This document shows positions 35,658-44,532 of a stretch of DNA of 64,000 nucleotides, one piece after another (the stretch's first letter is position 1; each line of letters opens with the position of its first letter). The translations under genes and the position numbers were made by a program. Source of the stretch: Desulfobulbaceae bacterium (lineage in GTDB: Bacteria; Desulfobacterota; Desulfobulbia; Desulfobulbales; Desulfobulbaceae). The stretch lies in contig JAMJFO010000001.1 in the NCBI GenBank assembly GCA_023544645.1, positions 62,001 to 126,000 on the forward strand. The letters run 5' to 3'. The notes beneath the pieces are model-generated. The model was given only the letters and a program-made list of their open reading frames with translations. It made no database searches and was not told the origin of the DNA.

Positions 35658-36761
35658 TTATTCCTGATCTTCCGATGATGTGTTGCACCTGCCGCAACCG
35701 ATAATTTTCTTGCCGATGCCGACCGCGGCATGGATACCGACCGCGGCAGCTGTGACGCCGAGGATCTTTATGCCGGCGCTGTTGGCTCCGGTCACGATTC
35801 CGTCACCCCAGGGCATGTCGACGCCGGGCAGACGCTCGTAGAAGGGGGTCATGGTATCCCAGAATTGCGGTTCCGTGCAGCCGATACAGCCGTGCCCCTG
35901 GCCCACCGGCCATGAACCCACATCATTGAAGCGGACGGCGGGACAGTTGGCAAAGGTGCCGGGTCCCTTGCAGCCGACCTTGTACAGGCAATAACCCTGT
36001 TTGTGTCCTTCATCACCGAATTGTTCGGCAAAACGGCCTTCATCAAAATGCGCCCGGCGTTCGCACTGGTCGTGGATCTTGCGGCCATAGGCAAAAAGCG
36101 GCCGGCCGAGGGCGTCAGTGCGCGGCGGTTTGCCAAACGTCAGCAGATGGAGAACCGTGCCGAGAAAGCTGATGGGATTGGGCGGACAGCCGGAAATATT
36201 GATGACCGGGGTTCCCTTGACAAGATCCCTCACCCCGACCGCGCCGGTGGGGTTGGGATCTGCCGCCTGGATTCCCCCGAAGGTTGCGCAGGTTCCAATA
36301 GCTATGACGGCCATGGACTTGGGGGCAACATCGGCCAGGATGTCCATGGCGGTACGACCGGCGATCTTGCAGTAGATGCCGTCGTCCTTGGTGGGAATCC
36401 CGCCTTCGACGACGCAGATAAACTTGCCCTGGTACTTGTTGATGGTCTCCTGCAGAACCTCTTCAGCCTGGTGCCCGGCGGCAGCCATGACCGTTTCATG
36501 GTAGTCCAGGGAGATGATGTCAAGGATCAGCCGGCCGATGTCAGGGTGCGACGCCCTGAGCAGTGTTTCCGTACACCCGGTGCATTCCTGAAAATGAAGC
36601 CAGATCACCGGCGGTCTCTGGTCCGAGGCCGCGGCTTCGACCAGTTTGGGCACCATGGCCTCGGAAAGGCCCATGGCGGCCGCGGCCATGGTACAACCTT
36701 TGATAAAGGTCCGTCGATTGACCTTTACGCTGCATTCCTTGCCAAAATCATGTCGTGACAT
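35658..36761 (-). CDS. hyaA: [NiFe]-hydrogenase small subunit with Tat signal
   Basis: 367 residues from the ATG at 36761, which has AGGAGG upstream. The Tat signal is VNRRTFIKGCTMAAAAMG. Proximal cluster ligands are in ECTGCTETLL and GTCATFGG. The two extra cysteines of O2-tolerant enzymes are glycines here (CTGC, FGGIQ), so a standard O2-sensitive proximal [4Fe-4S] cluster is expected. The medial and distal clusters are indicated by CLYKVGCKGPGTFANCPAV and GHGCIGCTEPQFWD. A weak C-terminal hydrophobic helix (about 325-355) may anchor it in the membrane. Confidence 0.97.
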   Translation of the reverse strand: MSRHDFGKECSVKVNRRTFIKGCTMAAAAMGLSEAMVPKLVEAAASDQRPPVIWLHFQECTGCTETLLRASHPDIGRLILDIISLDYHETVMAAAGHQAEEVLQETINKYQGKFICVVEGGIPTKDDGIYCKIAGRTAMDILADVAPKSMAVIAIGTCATFGGIQAADPNPTGAVGVRDLVKGTPVINISGCPPNPISFLGTVLHLLTFGKPPRTDALGRPLFAYGRKIHDQCERRAHFDEGRFAEQFGDEGHKQGYCLYKVGCKGPGTFANCPAVRFNDVGSWPVGQGHGCIGCTEPQFWDTMTPFYERLPGVDMPWGDGIVTGANSAGIKILGVTAAAVGIHAAVGIGKKIIGCGRCNTSSEDQE

Positions 36762-37235
36762 TCTTCCCTCCTTTTTTCCCTGCAAAAGGCTTGGGGTTAA
36801 CTGTCAAATTCCTGCGGGATGCAGGGCGTTAAACAGACAGATCTGCACCGGATAAAACCCGGTGGCAAAAGTGGAGAAAACTATCTTAAACCTGGACCTT
36901 CATGCCGTTCACCGGTCAATAAAATGCTGATGTCTGGTGTCATTTAATGACATTAGTCTCCTGGTGGAAGTCGAGAAAAAAAATCTGATTTCTGGTCCAG
37001 AGGTATATTTTATACACAATGGCAACACCGGAGCAGCCGGTCGGGCATATATATGTGAGTTGTATTCCCTATCGGGAAAAATATGTTGTGTCGAGGGGAG
37101 CGGGAAAGAAGTGGCTGGACCGGTCCGGCAAGGGAAGCGGATAAGTGCGGAAATACAGTAATTGTTGACATGTATAAAAGAAATTCCATCATGCCTCCGG
37201 GCAAAAAAAAACAAGAAGTGAGAAATAATGCTGAA
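36762..37235. other. hypE-hyaA intergenic region, hyaA side
   Basis: No supportable gene in about 470 bp. It should hold the hyaA promoter, but no clear sigma-70 box was found. Two inverted repeats are clear: CACCGG-GTTTTAT-CCGGTG (36846-36864), about 85 bp before the start codon, and TGTCATT-T-AATGACA (36938-36952), about 180 bp upstream. They are candidate operator or leader-hairpin elements. Weak reading frames in both directions show no homology that I recognise. Confidence 0.5.
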
Positions 37236-37253
37236 TTGGCACCCTTCTTGTGC
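37236..37253 (+). promoter_or_regulatory. Sigma-54-like promoter
   Basis: TTGGCACCCTTCTTGTGC matches the -24/-12 pattern TGGCAC-N5-TTGC with one mismatch (TTGT), and the GG-N10-G spacing is correct. It points rightwards, towards a 27-codon ORF, against the direction of hypE. No upstream activator site was recognised. Confidence 0.4.
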
Positions 37254-37287
37254 TGCATAGGTTTATACTATGGGCGAAGGGGGAGGA

Positions 37288-37371
37288 ATGTCAAATTTTT
37301 TCGGCATTTTTTTTGTTTATTTTGGTGGGAAAAAAGGGTCGATTATTGATGGTATCTGGAATCATGGTTAA
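37288..37371 (+). CDS. Candidate 27-residue hydrophobic small protein
   Basis: ATG at 37288 preceded by GAAGGGGGAGGA, ending in TAA at 37369-37371. The product begins MSNFFGIFFVYFGGKKGS and ends in a polar tail, so it could be a single short membrane segment. It lies about 25 bp after the expected start of a sigma-54-type transcript and its last bases overlap the hypE stop in the opposite direction. An AT-rich chance ORF cannot be excluded. Confidence 0.3.
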   Translation: MSNFFGIFFVYFGGKKGSIIDGIWNHG

Positions 37372-38399
37372 CAGATTCTCGGCAGGGGCTCACCGCTGAG
37401 CGGGTTGATGATGCGCGCTCCGCCAATGGCGGTGTTCATGACCACCTTGGCGTGCGAACCCATGGATTTTGCGCCGGCCCCCGTGACATGACCCAACATT
37501 ACCGCATCCCGCCCTTCCCTGGTTGCGCGCATTGCTGCCAGCAGAGCCTCGGCATGCGCAGGATCGGCAATAACAACACATTTTCCCTCGTTGGCCAGGT
37601 GCAGGGGGTCGAGCCCCAGCATTTCACATGCTGTATCCACCCCCGGCCGGATGGGGAGATTTTTTTCGTTTATTTCGATCCGGACATTTGATTTGATCGC
37701 AATTTCCGACAGAACCGTTGCCACCCCGCCCCGGGTCGGGTCCCGCAGGCAGCGGACGGCGCCCGGCGCCTGCTGCAGCATCGCTGCGACCAGGCGATGC
37801 AGGGGAGCGGAGTCGCTCTGTATACTGCTCTGGAGGGCAAGTCCGGCCCGCGCCGCCATGATGGTGACGCCATGATCGCCAATGGTGCCGGAAAGCAGGA
37901 CAGCGTCGCCCTCCCTGGCCATGCCCGAACCAAGGACAAGGCCATCGGGAACGGTGCCGACGCCGGAGGTGGTGATGAATATTTTGTCGGCCTTTCCCCG
38001 GGGAACGACCTTGGTGTCGCCAGTCACCACCGGGACGCCGCTTTCGCGCGAGGCCTGGCCGATGGAGGTTGCTATCCGTTCAAGGTCAGCCATGGCAAAG
38101 CCTTCCTCAATAATAAGGGCCAGGCTGAGGCCGATGGGGTGGGCGCCCTGCATGGCCAGGTCGTTTATGGTGCCGTGTACGGCAAGTTTGCCGATATCCC
38201 CGCCGGGAAAGAAAAGAGGGTCGACAACGTAGCCGTCGGTGGTGAACGCCAGTCTGGCCGCACCGGACTGGAGGACGGCGCTGTCCTCAAACTGGGCAAG
38301 AATGGGATTGTCCAGGCGGGGCAGGAATATTTCTTCAATGAGGTTGCGGCTGGCAACGCCGCCGCTGCCATGATCAAGCAGGATTTTTTTACTGCTCAT
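37368..38399 (-). CDS. hypE: Carbamoyl dehydratase HypE
   Basis: 343 residues of the PurM-like family. N-terminal LLDHGSGGVASRNLIEEIFL and the ATP-binding region DTKVVPRGKADKIFITTSGV are typical. The C-terminal PRIC carries the cysteine that receives the carbamoyl group and is dehydrated to a cyano ligand for the Ni-Fe site. The gene overlaps hypD by 4 bp. Confidence 0.98.
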   Translation of the reverse strand: MSSKKILLDHGSGGVASRNLIEEIFLPRLDNPILAQFEDSAVLQSGAARLAFTTDGYVVDPLFFPGGDIGKLAVHGTINDLAMQGAHPIGLSLALIIEEGFAMADLERIATSIGQASRESGVPVVTGDTKVVPRGKADKIFITTSGVGTVPDGLVLGSGMAREGDAVLLSGTIGDHGVTIMAARAGLALQSSIQSDSAPLHRLVAAMLQQAPGAVRCLRDPTRGGVATVLSEIAIKSNVRIEINEKNLPIRPGVDTACEMLGLDPLHLANEGKCVVIADPAHAEALLAAMRATREGRDAVMLGHVTGAGAKSMGSHAKVVMNTAIGGARIINPLSGEPLPRIC

Positions 38400-39490
38400 A
38401 CGCTGCCATACTTGCTGTAGGCCGCGCAGGTGCCTTCACTGGATACCATGCAGGGCCCCACCGGACTGGTCGGGGTGCAGCGGGTGTTGAACAGCGGACA
38501 CTGAGGCGGTCTGACCTTGCCGGTCAGAATTTCGCCGCAGCGGCATCCCCTGGGTTCGGGCACGGAGACCGGTTTCAGGTCAAAATATTTCCGGGCATCG
38601 TGCTCTTTGAATTCTTCCCTGAGGGCGAGTCCGCTGCCGGGTATGGTGCCCAGACCCCGCCAGTCGGCATCGCAGGGTGCAAAAACCAGATCGATCATGG
38701 CCCTGGCCCTGGCGTTGCCGTTTTTGGTGACGACCCGGTTGTAGGTGTTTTCCACCTCGGCTCGCCCTTCGCGCGCCTGGCTGACAATCCTGTACACGGC
38801 GCTGAGGATGTCGATGGGTTCAAAGCCGGCAATGACGCAGGGTATATGGAACTGTTCGGTTATCGGCTGGTAGGCCTGCTCGCCGATAATGGCGCTTACA
38901 TGGCCCGGACAGAGAAGGCCGTCGATGGCCAGCTCCGGATCGCCAAGCAGGGCGTCAAGGGCCGGCGGCACGACTTTGTGCGATACCAGGAGCATCAAGT
39001 TGCCCAGTTTCTTCTGTCTGGCTTCAAGCACTGTTGCGGCGATAACCGGAATAGTGGTCTCAAAGCCGATGGCCGGGAAAATAACCGGCCTGTCCGTTGA
39101 TTCGGCAATTTTCAAGGCATCGGCCGGGGAATAGACAATTTCCACCTGGGCGCCCTCGGCCCGTGCTTCGGCGAGGTTTTTTCCATTGCTTCCGGGAACC
39201 CTCACCAGGTCGCCGAAGGTGGCGAGAATAACCCCGGGTGTTGATGCAAGGTCGATGATCTGGTCAATGTCTCCTCCACTGGTAACGCAGACCGGGCAGC
39301 CGGGTCCGGAGATCAGCTCGACTTCATCGGGAAGGAGAGAGCGGATGCCATGGCGGAAGATGGCCATGGTATGGGTGCCGCAGACCTCCATGATCCGCAG
39401 GGGGCCGGGAACCGTTTCCCGGATGCGTTCGCTCAGCCTGCCGGCAAGTTCGCGGTCGCGGAAACCGTCAGCTATCTGTCCCGATAACAT
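38396..39490 (-). CDS. hypD: Hydrogenase Fe(CN)2CO assembly scaffold HypD
   Basis: 364 residues. Signatures: MEVCGTHTMAIFRHGIRSLL, SGPGCPVCVTS, PAIGFETT and the C-terminal [4Fe-4S] site residues in CRCGEILTG and SEGTCAAYSKYG. With HypC it holds iron while CN and CO are added. The start overlaps hypC by 23 bp. Confidence 0.98.
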   Translation of the reverse strand: MLSGQIADGFRDRELAGRLSERIRETVPGPLRIMEVCGTHTMAIFRHGIRSLLPDEVELISGPGCPVCVTSGGDIDQIIDLASTPGVILATFGDLVRVPGSNGKNLAEARAEGAQVEIVYSPADALKIAESTDRPVIFPAIGFETTIPVIAATVLEARQKKLGNLMLLVSHKVVPPALDALLGDPELAIDGLLCPGHVSAIIGEQAYQPITEQFHIPCVIAGFEPIDILSAVYRIVSQAREGRAEVENTYNRVVTKNGNARARAMIDLVFAPCDADWRGLGTIPGSGLALREEFKEHDARKYFDLKPVSVPEPRGCRCGEILTGKVRPPQCPLFNTRCTPTSPVGPCMVSSEGTCAAYSKYGSV

Positions 39491-39728
39491 TGTCGGCCAT
39501 CTCTTTGAGAAGTTTCAGGTTGGTTTCAGCCTCGGCCGGATCAAGAGTGTGGATGGCAAAACCGGCATGGACAATGACATAATCGCCAACCCGGGGCCAG
39601 CGGTCCACCACGTCCAGCCGCACTTCCTTGCGCAGACCGTTTTCATCGACCACGGCTATGGGAAACGAAAGGGGATCGTCCTGGTTGCCATGAATTTCAT
39701 TAACCCGCATGGGAATAGCCAGACACAT
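39468..39728 (-). CDS. hypC: Hydrogenase assembly chaperone HypC
   Basis: 86 residues. The N-terminal MCLAIPMRV provides the Cys2 that binds iron with HypD, and VGDYVIVHAGFAIHTLD is conserved. It overlaps hypF by 29 bp and hypD by 23 bp. Confidence 0.97.
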   Translation of the reverse strand: MCLAIPMRVNEIHGNQDDPLSFPIAVVDENGLRKEVRLDVVDRWPRVGDYVIVHAGFAIHTLDPAEAETNLKLLKEMADNVIGTDS

Positions 39729-42030
39729 GGGCGCCTCCTATGACAGCCTGTCCCAGGGCCAGACCGCCGTCATTGGCCGGCACCTGAACATTGGTGTGGA
39801 GTTTGAGATGAGTAAGGGAGAAGAAGTCAATAAATCCTTCCGTAAGTATTCTGTTCTGGACACTGCCGCCACTGAGGACGACAGTATCTATTCCGGTCTG
39901 CCTGCTTAAGAAGCCTATCATATTGCCGAAGCTCGATACAAGAAATAGATGAAAAAAGAGGGCGAGTTCAGAAACGGACCAGGAACCGGCAGCCATTTTC
40001 CCGGTCAGAATCTGAATCAGCTCCGGGGTGCGAATTTCCAGGAGTCCGTCTTTTTCATGAAAAAATTCAGTTCCGCCGATATCCGTAAAACTGTTGGCTT
40101 CGAGCAGTGAACGCCGGCCAAGCGCCCTGGATGCCGCAGCCTCCAGTTCCATGGCTGCCTGGCCCTCGAAGGTATTGAATTGACAGATGCCCAGCAGGGA
40201 ACTGACCCCGTCAAACAGTCTGCCGCAGCTGGATGTTGGGGGGCAATTGACTCCCTTGTCGATCATTTCCCGGATGAACTGCTGCTGCCGCTCGTCTATC
40301 TCCGCCAGGTTTACAGCAGCCCGGGGATCGTTTATTCCCGAGGCCTGCAGCGCGGCCAGGGCCATCCGCCATGGCTGTCTGGCAGCCCGGTCTCCCCCGG
40401 GCAGGGGGAGCGGGGACAGGCGCCCCAGCCGTTTATATTCATGAAGGCTGCAGTGCAGAACCTCTCCGCCCCAGACCGTGCCGTCCGGGCCGTACCCGGT
40501 GCCGTCCAGGATGATGGCCAGTGATTCGTCCAGGCCGTGCTCCGCCATTACCGAGGCGGCGTGGGCCCAGTGGTGCTGAACCCGGGTTATCGGCAGGTTC
40601 AGGTCCTCGGCAAACCTGGTGCTCAGGTAGTCGGGGTGCAGATCAGCGGCAACAGCCTGCGGCTCGATCTCCAGCAGGTCCTTCAGCCGCTCAAAGGTCT
40701 GGTGGAAAAAATCAGGGGTGGAAAGGTTGTTGAGATCGCCGATGTGCTGGCTCATGAAGGCATCGCGGTCCCGGGCAAGGCAGAAACAGTTCTTCAGTTC
40801 GCCGCCCACCGCCAGGATCGGTTCCAGGCGCCGGGCGAGCCGGACCGGGGCCGGCGCGTATCCCCTTGATCGGCGAAGGAACCTGGGGCTATGGCCGATG
40901 ACGCGGATCACTGAGTCATCCACCCGGGTATGGATGATCCGGTTGTGCAGCAGGAACCCGTCACAGAATGATCCCAGCCGTTGCAGGGCGTCGTCATTGT
41001 CCTTGCATAACGGCTCCCCGGCAGCGTTGCCGCTGGTCATGACCAGGCATGCCGGCGCTTGGGGACGGGCAAAAAGGAGATGATGGAGGGGAGTGTAGGG
41101 AAGCATTACCCCCAGTTCATCCAGGCCCGGGGCAAGATTGTCGGCAAGGCCGCAGTCGTCTTTTTTTTGCAGCAGGACAATGGGGCAGGAGTTTGATGCC
41201 AGCAGCTGGTGCGCAGTTGGTGATATATGGCACAACTGACGGGCTGTCTCCAGGTCCCTGATCATGATTGCCAGGGGTTTGGCCGGACGATTTTTTCGTT
41301 CCCGGAGTCGGGCGACCGCCCGGGTTGAGTAGGCGCTGGCTGCCAGGTGAAAACCACCCAGCCCCTTGATGCCGACGACCCGATGGTCGGCCAGGGCCTG
41401 GACGGCCCGGTCCAGAGGTGTGCCGCCGGCCGGGGAAAGGCTGTTGTTGTCCCGCCATTCCAGTTCCGGCCCGCAGACGGGGCAGGCATTGGGCTGGGCA
41501 TGAAACCGCCGGTCCTGTGGATCAGTGTATTCCGTACTACATTCCGGACACATGCTGAAGTACGCCATGGTCGTCCGGGGGCGGTCATAGGGCAGGGAAC
41601 GGATGATCGTGTAGCGCGGTCCGCAGTTGGTGCAGTTGGTGAAGGGATACAGGAGGCGCCTGTCGGCAGGATCGGTTATTTCCCGCCGGCAGTCTGCGCA
41701 GGTGGCAATGTCGGGGGAAACATGGGTTTTGCTCTGCCCGCCGGTATCGCTTTCAATGATCAAAAACGATGAAGGCTGTTCCGTCAGGGTGATGTCGGAA
41801 CGGCGCAGGGTGACGATCCGGGCCAGGGGCGGAGGATGGTTCTTGATGGAATCAACCAGGGCGTCTATGTCTGCGGCCTCTCCGGCAACCCTGATGACAA
41901 CACCTTCAGCGCTGTTGGTTATGTGGCCGGCAAGGTTGAACCGGTGGGCGAGCCGGTAAACGAACGGGCGGAATCCCACCCCCTGGACTGTCCCGTTGAC
42001 CCGGATCTCGGCTGCCGCTCTAGCCCGCAT
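39700..42030 (-). CDS. hypF: Carbamoyltransferase HypF
   Basis: 776 residues in the usual order: acylphosphatase domain (GTVQGVGFRPFVYRLA, about 10-95), two zinc fingers (CADC...CTNC and CPEC...CPVC, about 110-190), YrdC-like domain (about 200-390) and Kae1-like domain with HHWAHAASVMAEHG and the final VVLSGGSVQNR. It transfers carbamoyl from carbamoyl phosphate to the HypE cysteine. It is first in hypF-C-D-E. Confidence 0.98.
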   Translation of the reverse strand: MRARAAAEIRVNGTVQGVGFRPFVYRLAHRFNLAGHITNSAEGVVIRVAGEAADIDALVDSIKNHPPPLARIVTLRRSDITLTEQPSSFLIIESDTGGQSKTHVSPDIATCADCRREITDPADRRLLYPFTNCTNCGPRYTIIRSLPYDRPRTTMAYFSMCPECSTEYTDPQDRRFHAQPNACPVCGPELEWRDNNSLSPAGGTPLDRAVQALADHRVVGIKGLGGFHLAASAYSTRAVARLRERKNRPAKPLAIMIRDLETARQLCHISPTAHQLLASNSCPIVLLQKKDDCGLADNLAPGLDELGVMLPYTPLHHLLFARPQAPACLVMTSGNAAGEPLCKDNDDALQRLGSFCDGFLLHNRIIHTRVDDSVIRVIGHSPRFLRRSRGYAPAPVRLARRLEPILAVGGELKNCFCLARDRDAFMSQHIGDLNNLSTPDFFHQTFERLKDLLEIEPQAVAADLHPDYLSTRFAEDLNLPITRVQHHWAHAASVMAEHGLDESLAIILDGTGYGPDGTVWGGEVLHCSLHEYKRLGRLSPLPLPGGDRAARQPWRMALAALQASGINDPRAAVNLAEIDERQQQFIREMIDKGVNCPPTSSCGRLFDGVSSLLGICQFNTFEGQAAMELEAAASRALGRRSLLEANSFTDIGGTEFFHEKDGLLEIRTPELIQILTGKMAAGSWSVSELALFFHLFLVSSFGNMIGFLSRQTGIDTVVLSGGSVQNRILTEGFIDFFSLTHLKLHTNVQVPANDGGLALGQAVIGGAHVSGYSHAG

Positions 42031-42088
42031 TTCTCACACGTGATCCGATACGCCGGGGCGAAGGTTCAAGTCTGCAGGAAAGCAAGTG

Positions 42089-43009
42089 TCAGTTTGATTC
42101 CTTCTGCTTGAGCTTCCTGGCGTAGGTGGCCGCCTCCATCCCTGCCACACAGCCTTCCCCGACCGCCTTGGCCATCTGGTACGGGGGGCCGACAATATCG
42201 CCCGCCGCGTAGACGCCGGGAATGTTTGTTTCCTGTTTGCGGCCGGTGCCGATATACTTGAAGGATTCGGTGTCCAGCTCCACCCCGATCTGGGTGGCCA
42301 GTTCCAGGGCGCCCTTGGAGCCGAGTTCAACGAACACTCCGTCGACCGGAATGGTTTGGTCGTTTTCCAGGCGCAGGCCGGTGACGGCGGTCTCTCCTTC
42401 AATGGCTTTGACCCAGGTGTTTTCCAGCACCTCCACCTCGCTTTGCTCGAGACGCTTCTGCAGTTCCGGTGAAACATCGAGTTTCCTGGTGATCAGGTAC
42501 ACCTTGTCGGCATATCCGAGCAGGGTCAGCGCTCCGTCCACAGCCGCGCTGCGGTCGCCGACAACCGCCACCGTGGCGTTGCGGTAAAAATTAGCATCAC
42601 AATCAACGCAGTAGCTGACGCCCATGCCCACCAGTTCTCTTTCCCCGGGGACGGCCAGTTTCTTCTTGGAAACACCCATGGCAAAAATAATTGTCCGGGT
42701 TGTTATTTCGTCTCCGGCTTCAAGCTCAAGTTGAAACAGGTCGTCTGCCTGGCTGATCTTGAGCACATCCTGCGGTTCGATCCTGGTTCCGAATCTGGTG
42801 ACCTGCCGGTGCCCTGCCTCCAGCAGGTCCCTTCCGGCCTGCACACCGTCAATGCAGGCATAGTTTTCAACATGGGCAGCCTGGAGCGCACTGTTTTCAA
42901 GGCGCCCCAGCATCAGGACATCGGTTTTTTTCCGGGAAGCGTGGATGGCGGCCTGGATGCCGGCCGGACCGGCACCGATAATAACCACATCGTAGATCGG
43001 GGCAGTCAT
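42089..43009 (-). CDS. Thioredoxin reductase-like FAD oxidoreductase
   Basis: 306 residues from the ATG at 43009 (AAGGAGAATTCC upstream). FAD-binding VVIIGAGPAGIQAAIHASRK, the redox pair YCVDCDANFY (CVDC instead of the common CATC) and the second FAD motif GVYAAGDIVGPPYQMAKAVG are present. The NAD(P)-binding loop reads VAVVGDRSAAVDGAL, where the GxGxxA/G pattern is altered (GDRSAA), so pyridine-nucleotide use is doubtful and a ferredoxin- or flavin-linked type is possible. Confidence 0.85.
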   Translation of the reverse strand: MTAPIYDVVIIGAGPAGIQAAIHASRKKTDVLMLGRLENSALQAAHVENYACIDGVQAGRDLLEAGHRQVTRFGTRIEPQDVLKISQADDLFQLELEAGDEITTRTIIFAMGVSKKKLAVPGERELVGMGVSYCVDCDANFYRNATVAVVGDRSAAVDGALTLLGYADKVYLITRKLDVSPELQKRLEQSEVEVLENTWVKAIEGETAVTGLRLENDQTIPVDGVFVELGSKGALELATQIGVELDTESFKYIGTGRKQETNIPGVYAAGDIVGPPYQMAKAVGEGCVAGMEAATYARKLKQKESN

Positions 43010-43379
43010 TGGAATTCTCCTTGTGAAAATTAGAAAGAAATCATTTACAGAATACATGCGGATGCAGAATTTGCAAGGCCCGGAGCCATGTAAGTCATTG
43101 ATCCACTGTTTTGTACACCATCTTCATATCAAGGTCGACAGAATTATGTTTTTCCGTTATGGTATTTGGTTAATGTATAATGCGGCTTGAACCGATGGCA
43201 ATTCCAGCCGGCCGTTCTTCGCGCCGGAACGATATTCTGCCCGTGAGGATCAGAGAGTGAGCGGCAGAGGACAAATCTGTCCGCACAGTATCCTTTTTCC
43301 GGGGCGGAATCATTCGGAACTTTTTTTTTAAAAATCAACGGTATTGAACCGGTTGCATAGTTTATAAGGAACATTCACG
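43010..43379 (+). promoter_or_regulatory. Intergenic region and tolQ leader with terminator-like hairpin
   Basis: A plus-strand -10 TATAAT lies at 43176-43181 with a poor -35. The predicted transcript (from about 43188) contains GGACA-AATC-TGTCC (43269-43282) and ends in TTCCG...CGGAA (43297-43319) followed by nine T residues, all before the tolQ start at 43380. This arrangement suits an attenuated leader or a small RNA of about 140 nt. No gene is seen in the rest of the gap. Confidence 0.45.
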
Positions 43380-44069
43380 GTGAATATTTCTCTGGTACAG
43401 ATGATGCTGCACGCCGGCCTCATGGTCAAGGCGGTTATGATAACTCTTCTTATTTTCTCGGTTGTTTCCTGGAGCATTATCATCATGAAACAGCTGATGT
43501 TCAAGAGGGCCCGGCAGAATTCCGACGACTTCCTGGACCGATTCTGGGAAAGCAAAACCCTGAACGAGGCATACCAATCGGCCGGGGAGTTCCCCTTGAG
43601 TCCGGAAGCCGCGGTGTTCGTCTCCGGTTTTAATGAGCTGAAAAAAATAAGCGCCGCCCGCGAAGGCAGGGAAGGGGAAACCCTGGAAAGCCGGCTGGCG
43701 ACCCTGGATAATGTCAAGCGGGCCATCCGCAAGGCCCATGTCATGGAAATCGACAGGATGGGAAGATCCCTGGCGTTTCTCGCCACCACCGGCAGCGCGA
43801 CTCCGTTCATCGGCCTGTTCGGCACTGTCTGGGGCATCATGACATCCTTCCACGATATCGGCATGCGCGGATCAGCTTCCCTGGCTGTTGTGGCGCCGGG
43901 AATTTCCGAGGCCCTGGTGGCAACAGCGGCAGGTTTGGCGGTTGCGATTCCCGCCGTTATTTTTTATAATTTTTATGCAAATAAACTTGGCGAACTTGAA
44001 TCCGATATTGAATATTTCTCAACGGATTTTCTCAACCTGATCGAACGTGATTTTCTGACCCGTGCATAA
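43380..44069 (+). CDS. tolQ: TolQ/ExbB-family proton channel subunit
   Basis: 229 residues with a GTG start (AAGGA ten bases upstream). Three membrane helices (about 15-38, 128-150 and 165-190) and the conserved ATTGSATPFIGLFGTVWGIM segment, whose Thr lines the proton path. With TolR it converts the proton gradient into force on TolA during envelope constriction. It is first in tolQRAB-cpoB. Confidence 0.95.
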   Translation: MNISLVQMMLHAGLMVKAVMITLLIFSVVSWSIIIMKQLMFKRARQNSDDFLDRFWESKTLNEAYQSAGEFPLSPEAAVFVSGFNELKKISAAREGREGETLESRLATLDNVKRAIRKAHVMEIDRMGRSLAFLATTGSATPFIGLFGTVWGIMTSFHDIGMRGSASLAVVAPGISEALVATAAGLAVAIPAVIFYNFYANKLGELESDIEYFSTDFLNLIERDFLTRA

Positions 44070-44095
44070 CCATTTTTCCTGGAGCAAATAAGACG

Positions 44096-44521
44096 ATGGC
44101 CATGGGCACAAGAAACGGCGGCGGTCACCGGGGCGTGATGGCGGAAATAAATGTTACGCCGCTGGTTGATGTCATGCTGGTGCTGCTGATCATTTTCATG
44201 GTCACCGCGCCGATGATGACCCAGGGTCTTGAGGTCAACCTGCCGGAAACCACGACCAAGGCTTTGCGGCAGAAAGAAGAGCCTTTGATGATCTCAATGG
44301 ACAAGGATGGAAACATTAAATTGGGCAATGTATCCGCAAGTCCGCAATACCTGTGGGAACAACTGAACGGTATGAGTGAGGAGGAAAAGAAGAATCCGAT
44401 CTTTCTCCGCGCCGACAAGGATGTGCCGTATGGAAAGGTGGTTGTCCTGATGGCCGATATCAAGCGGGCCGGTTTTGAAAAGCTTGGCATGTTGACCCAG
44501 CCGGAAGATTCTAAGCGCTAG
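44096..44521 (+). CDS. tolR: TolR/ExbD-family protein
   Basis: 141 residues. One N-terminal membrane helix (about 22-42) with the essential Asp in VTPLVDVMLVLLIIFMV, then a periplasmic domain ending DIKRAGFEKLGML. It partners TolQ. It begins 26 bp after tolQ. Confidence 0.95.
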   Translation: MAMGTRNGGGHRGVMAEINVTPLVDVMLVLLIIFMVTAPMMTQGLEVNLPETTTKALRQKEEPLMISMDKDGNIKLGNVSASPQYLWEQLNGMSEEEKKNPIFLRADKDVPYGKVVVLMADIKRAGFEKLGMLTQPEDSKR

Positions 44522-44532
44522 GGGGTGTTGAT

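Noticed and set aside
36909-37214. Minus- and plus-strand ORFs (about 75-100 codons) in the hypE-hyaA gap
   Set aside because: They have no ribosome-binding sites, unnatural composition and overlap each other. No family resemblance.
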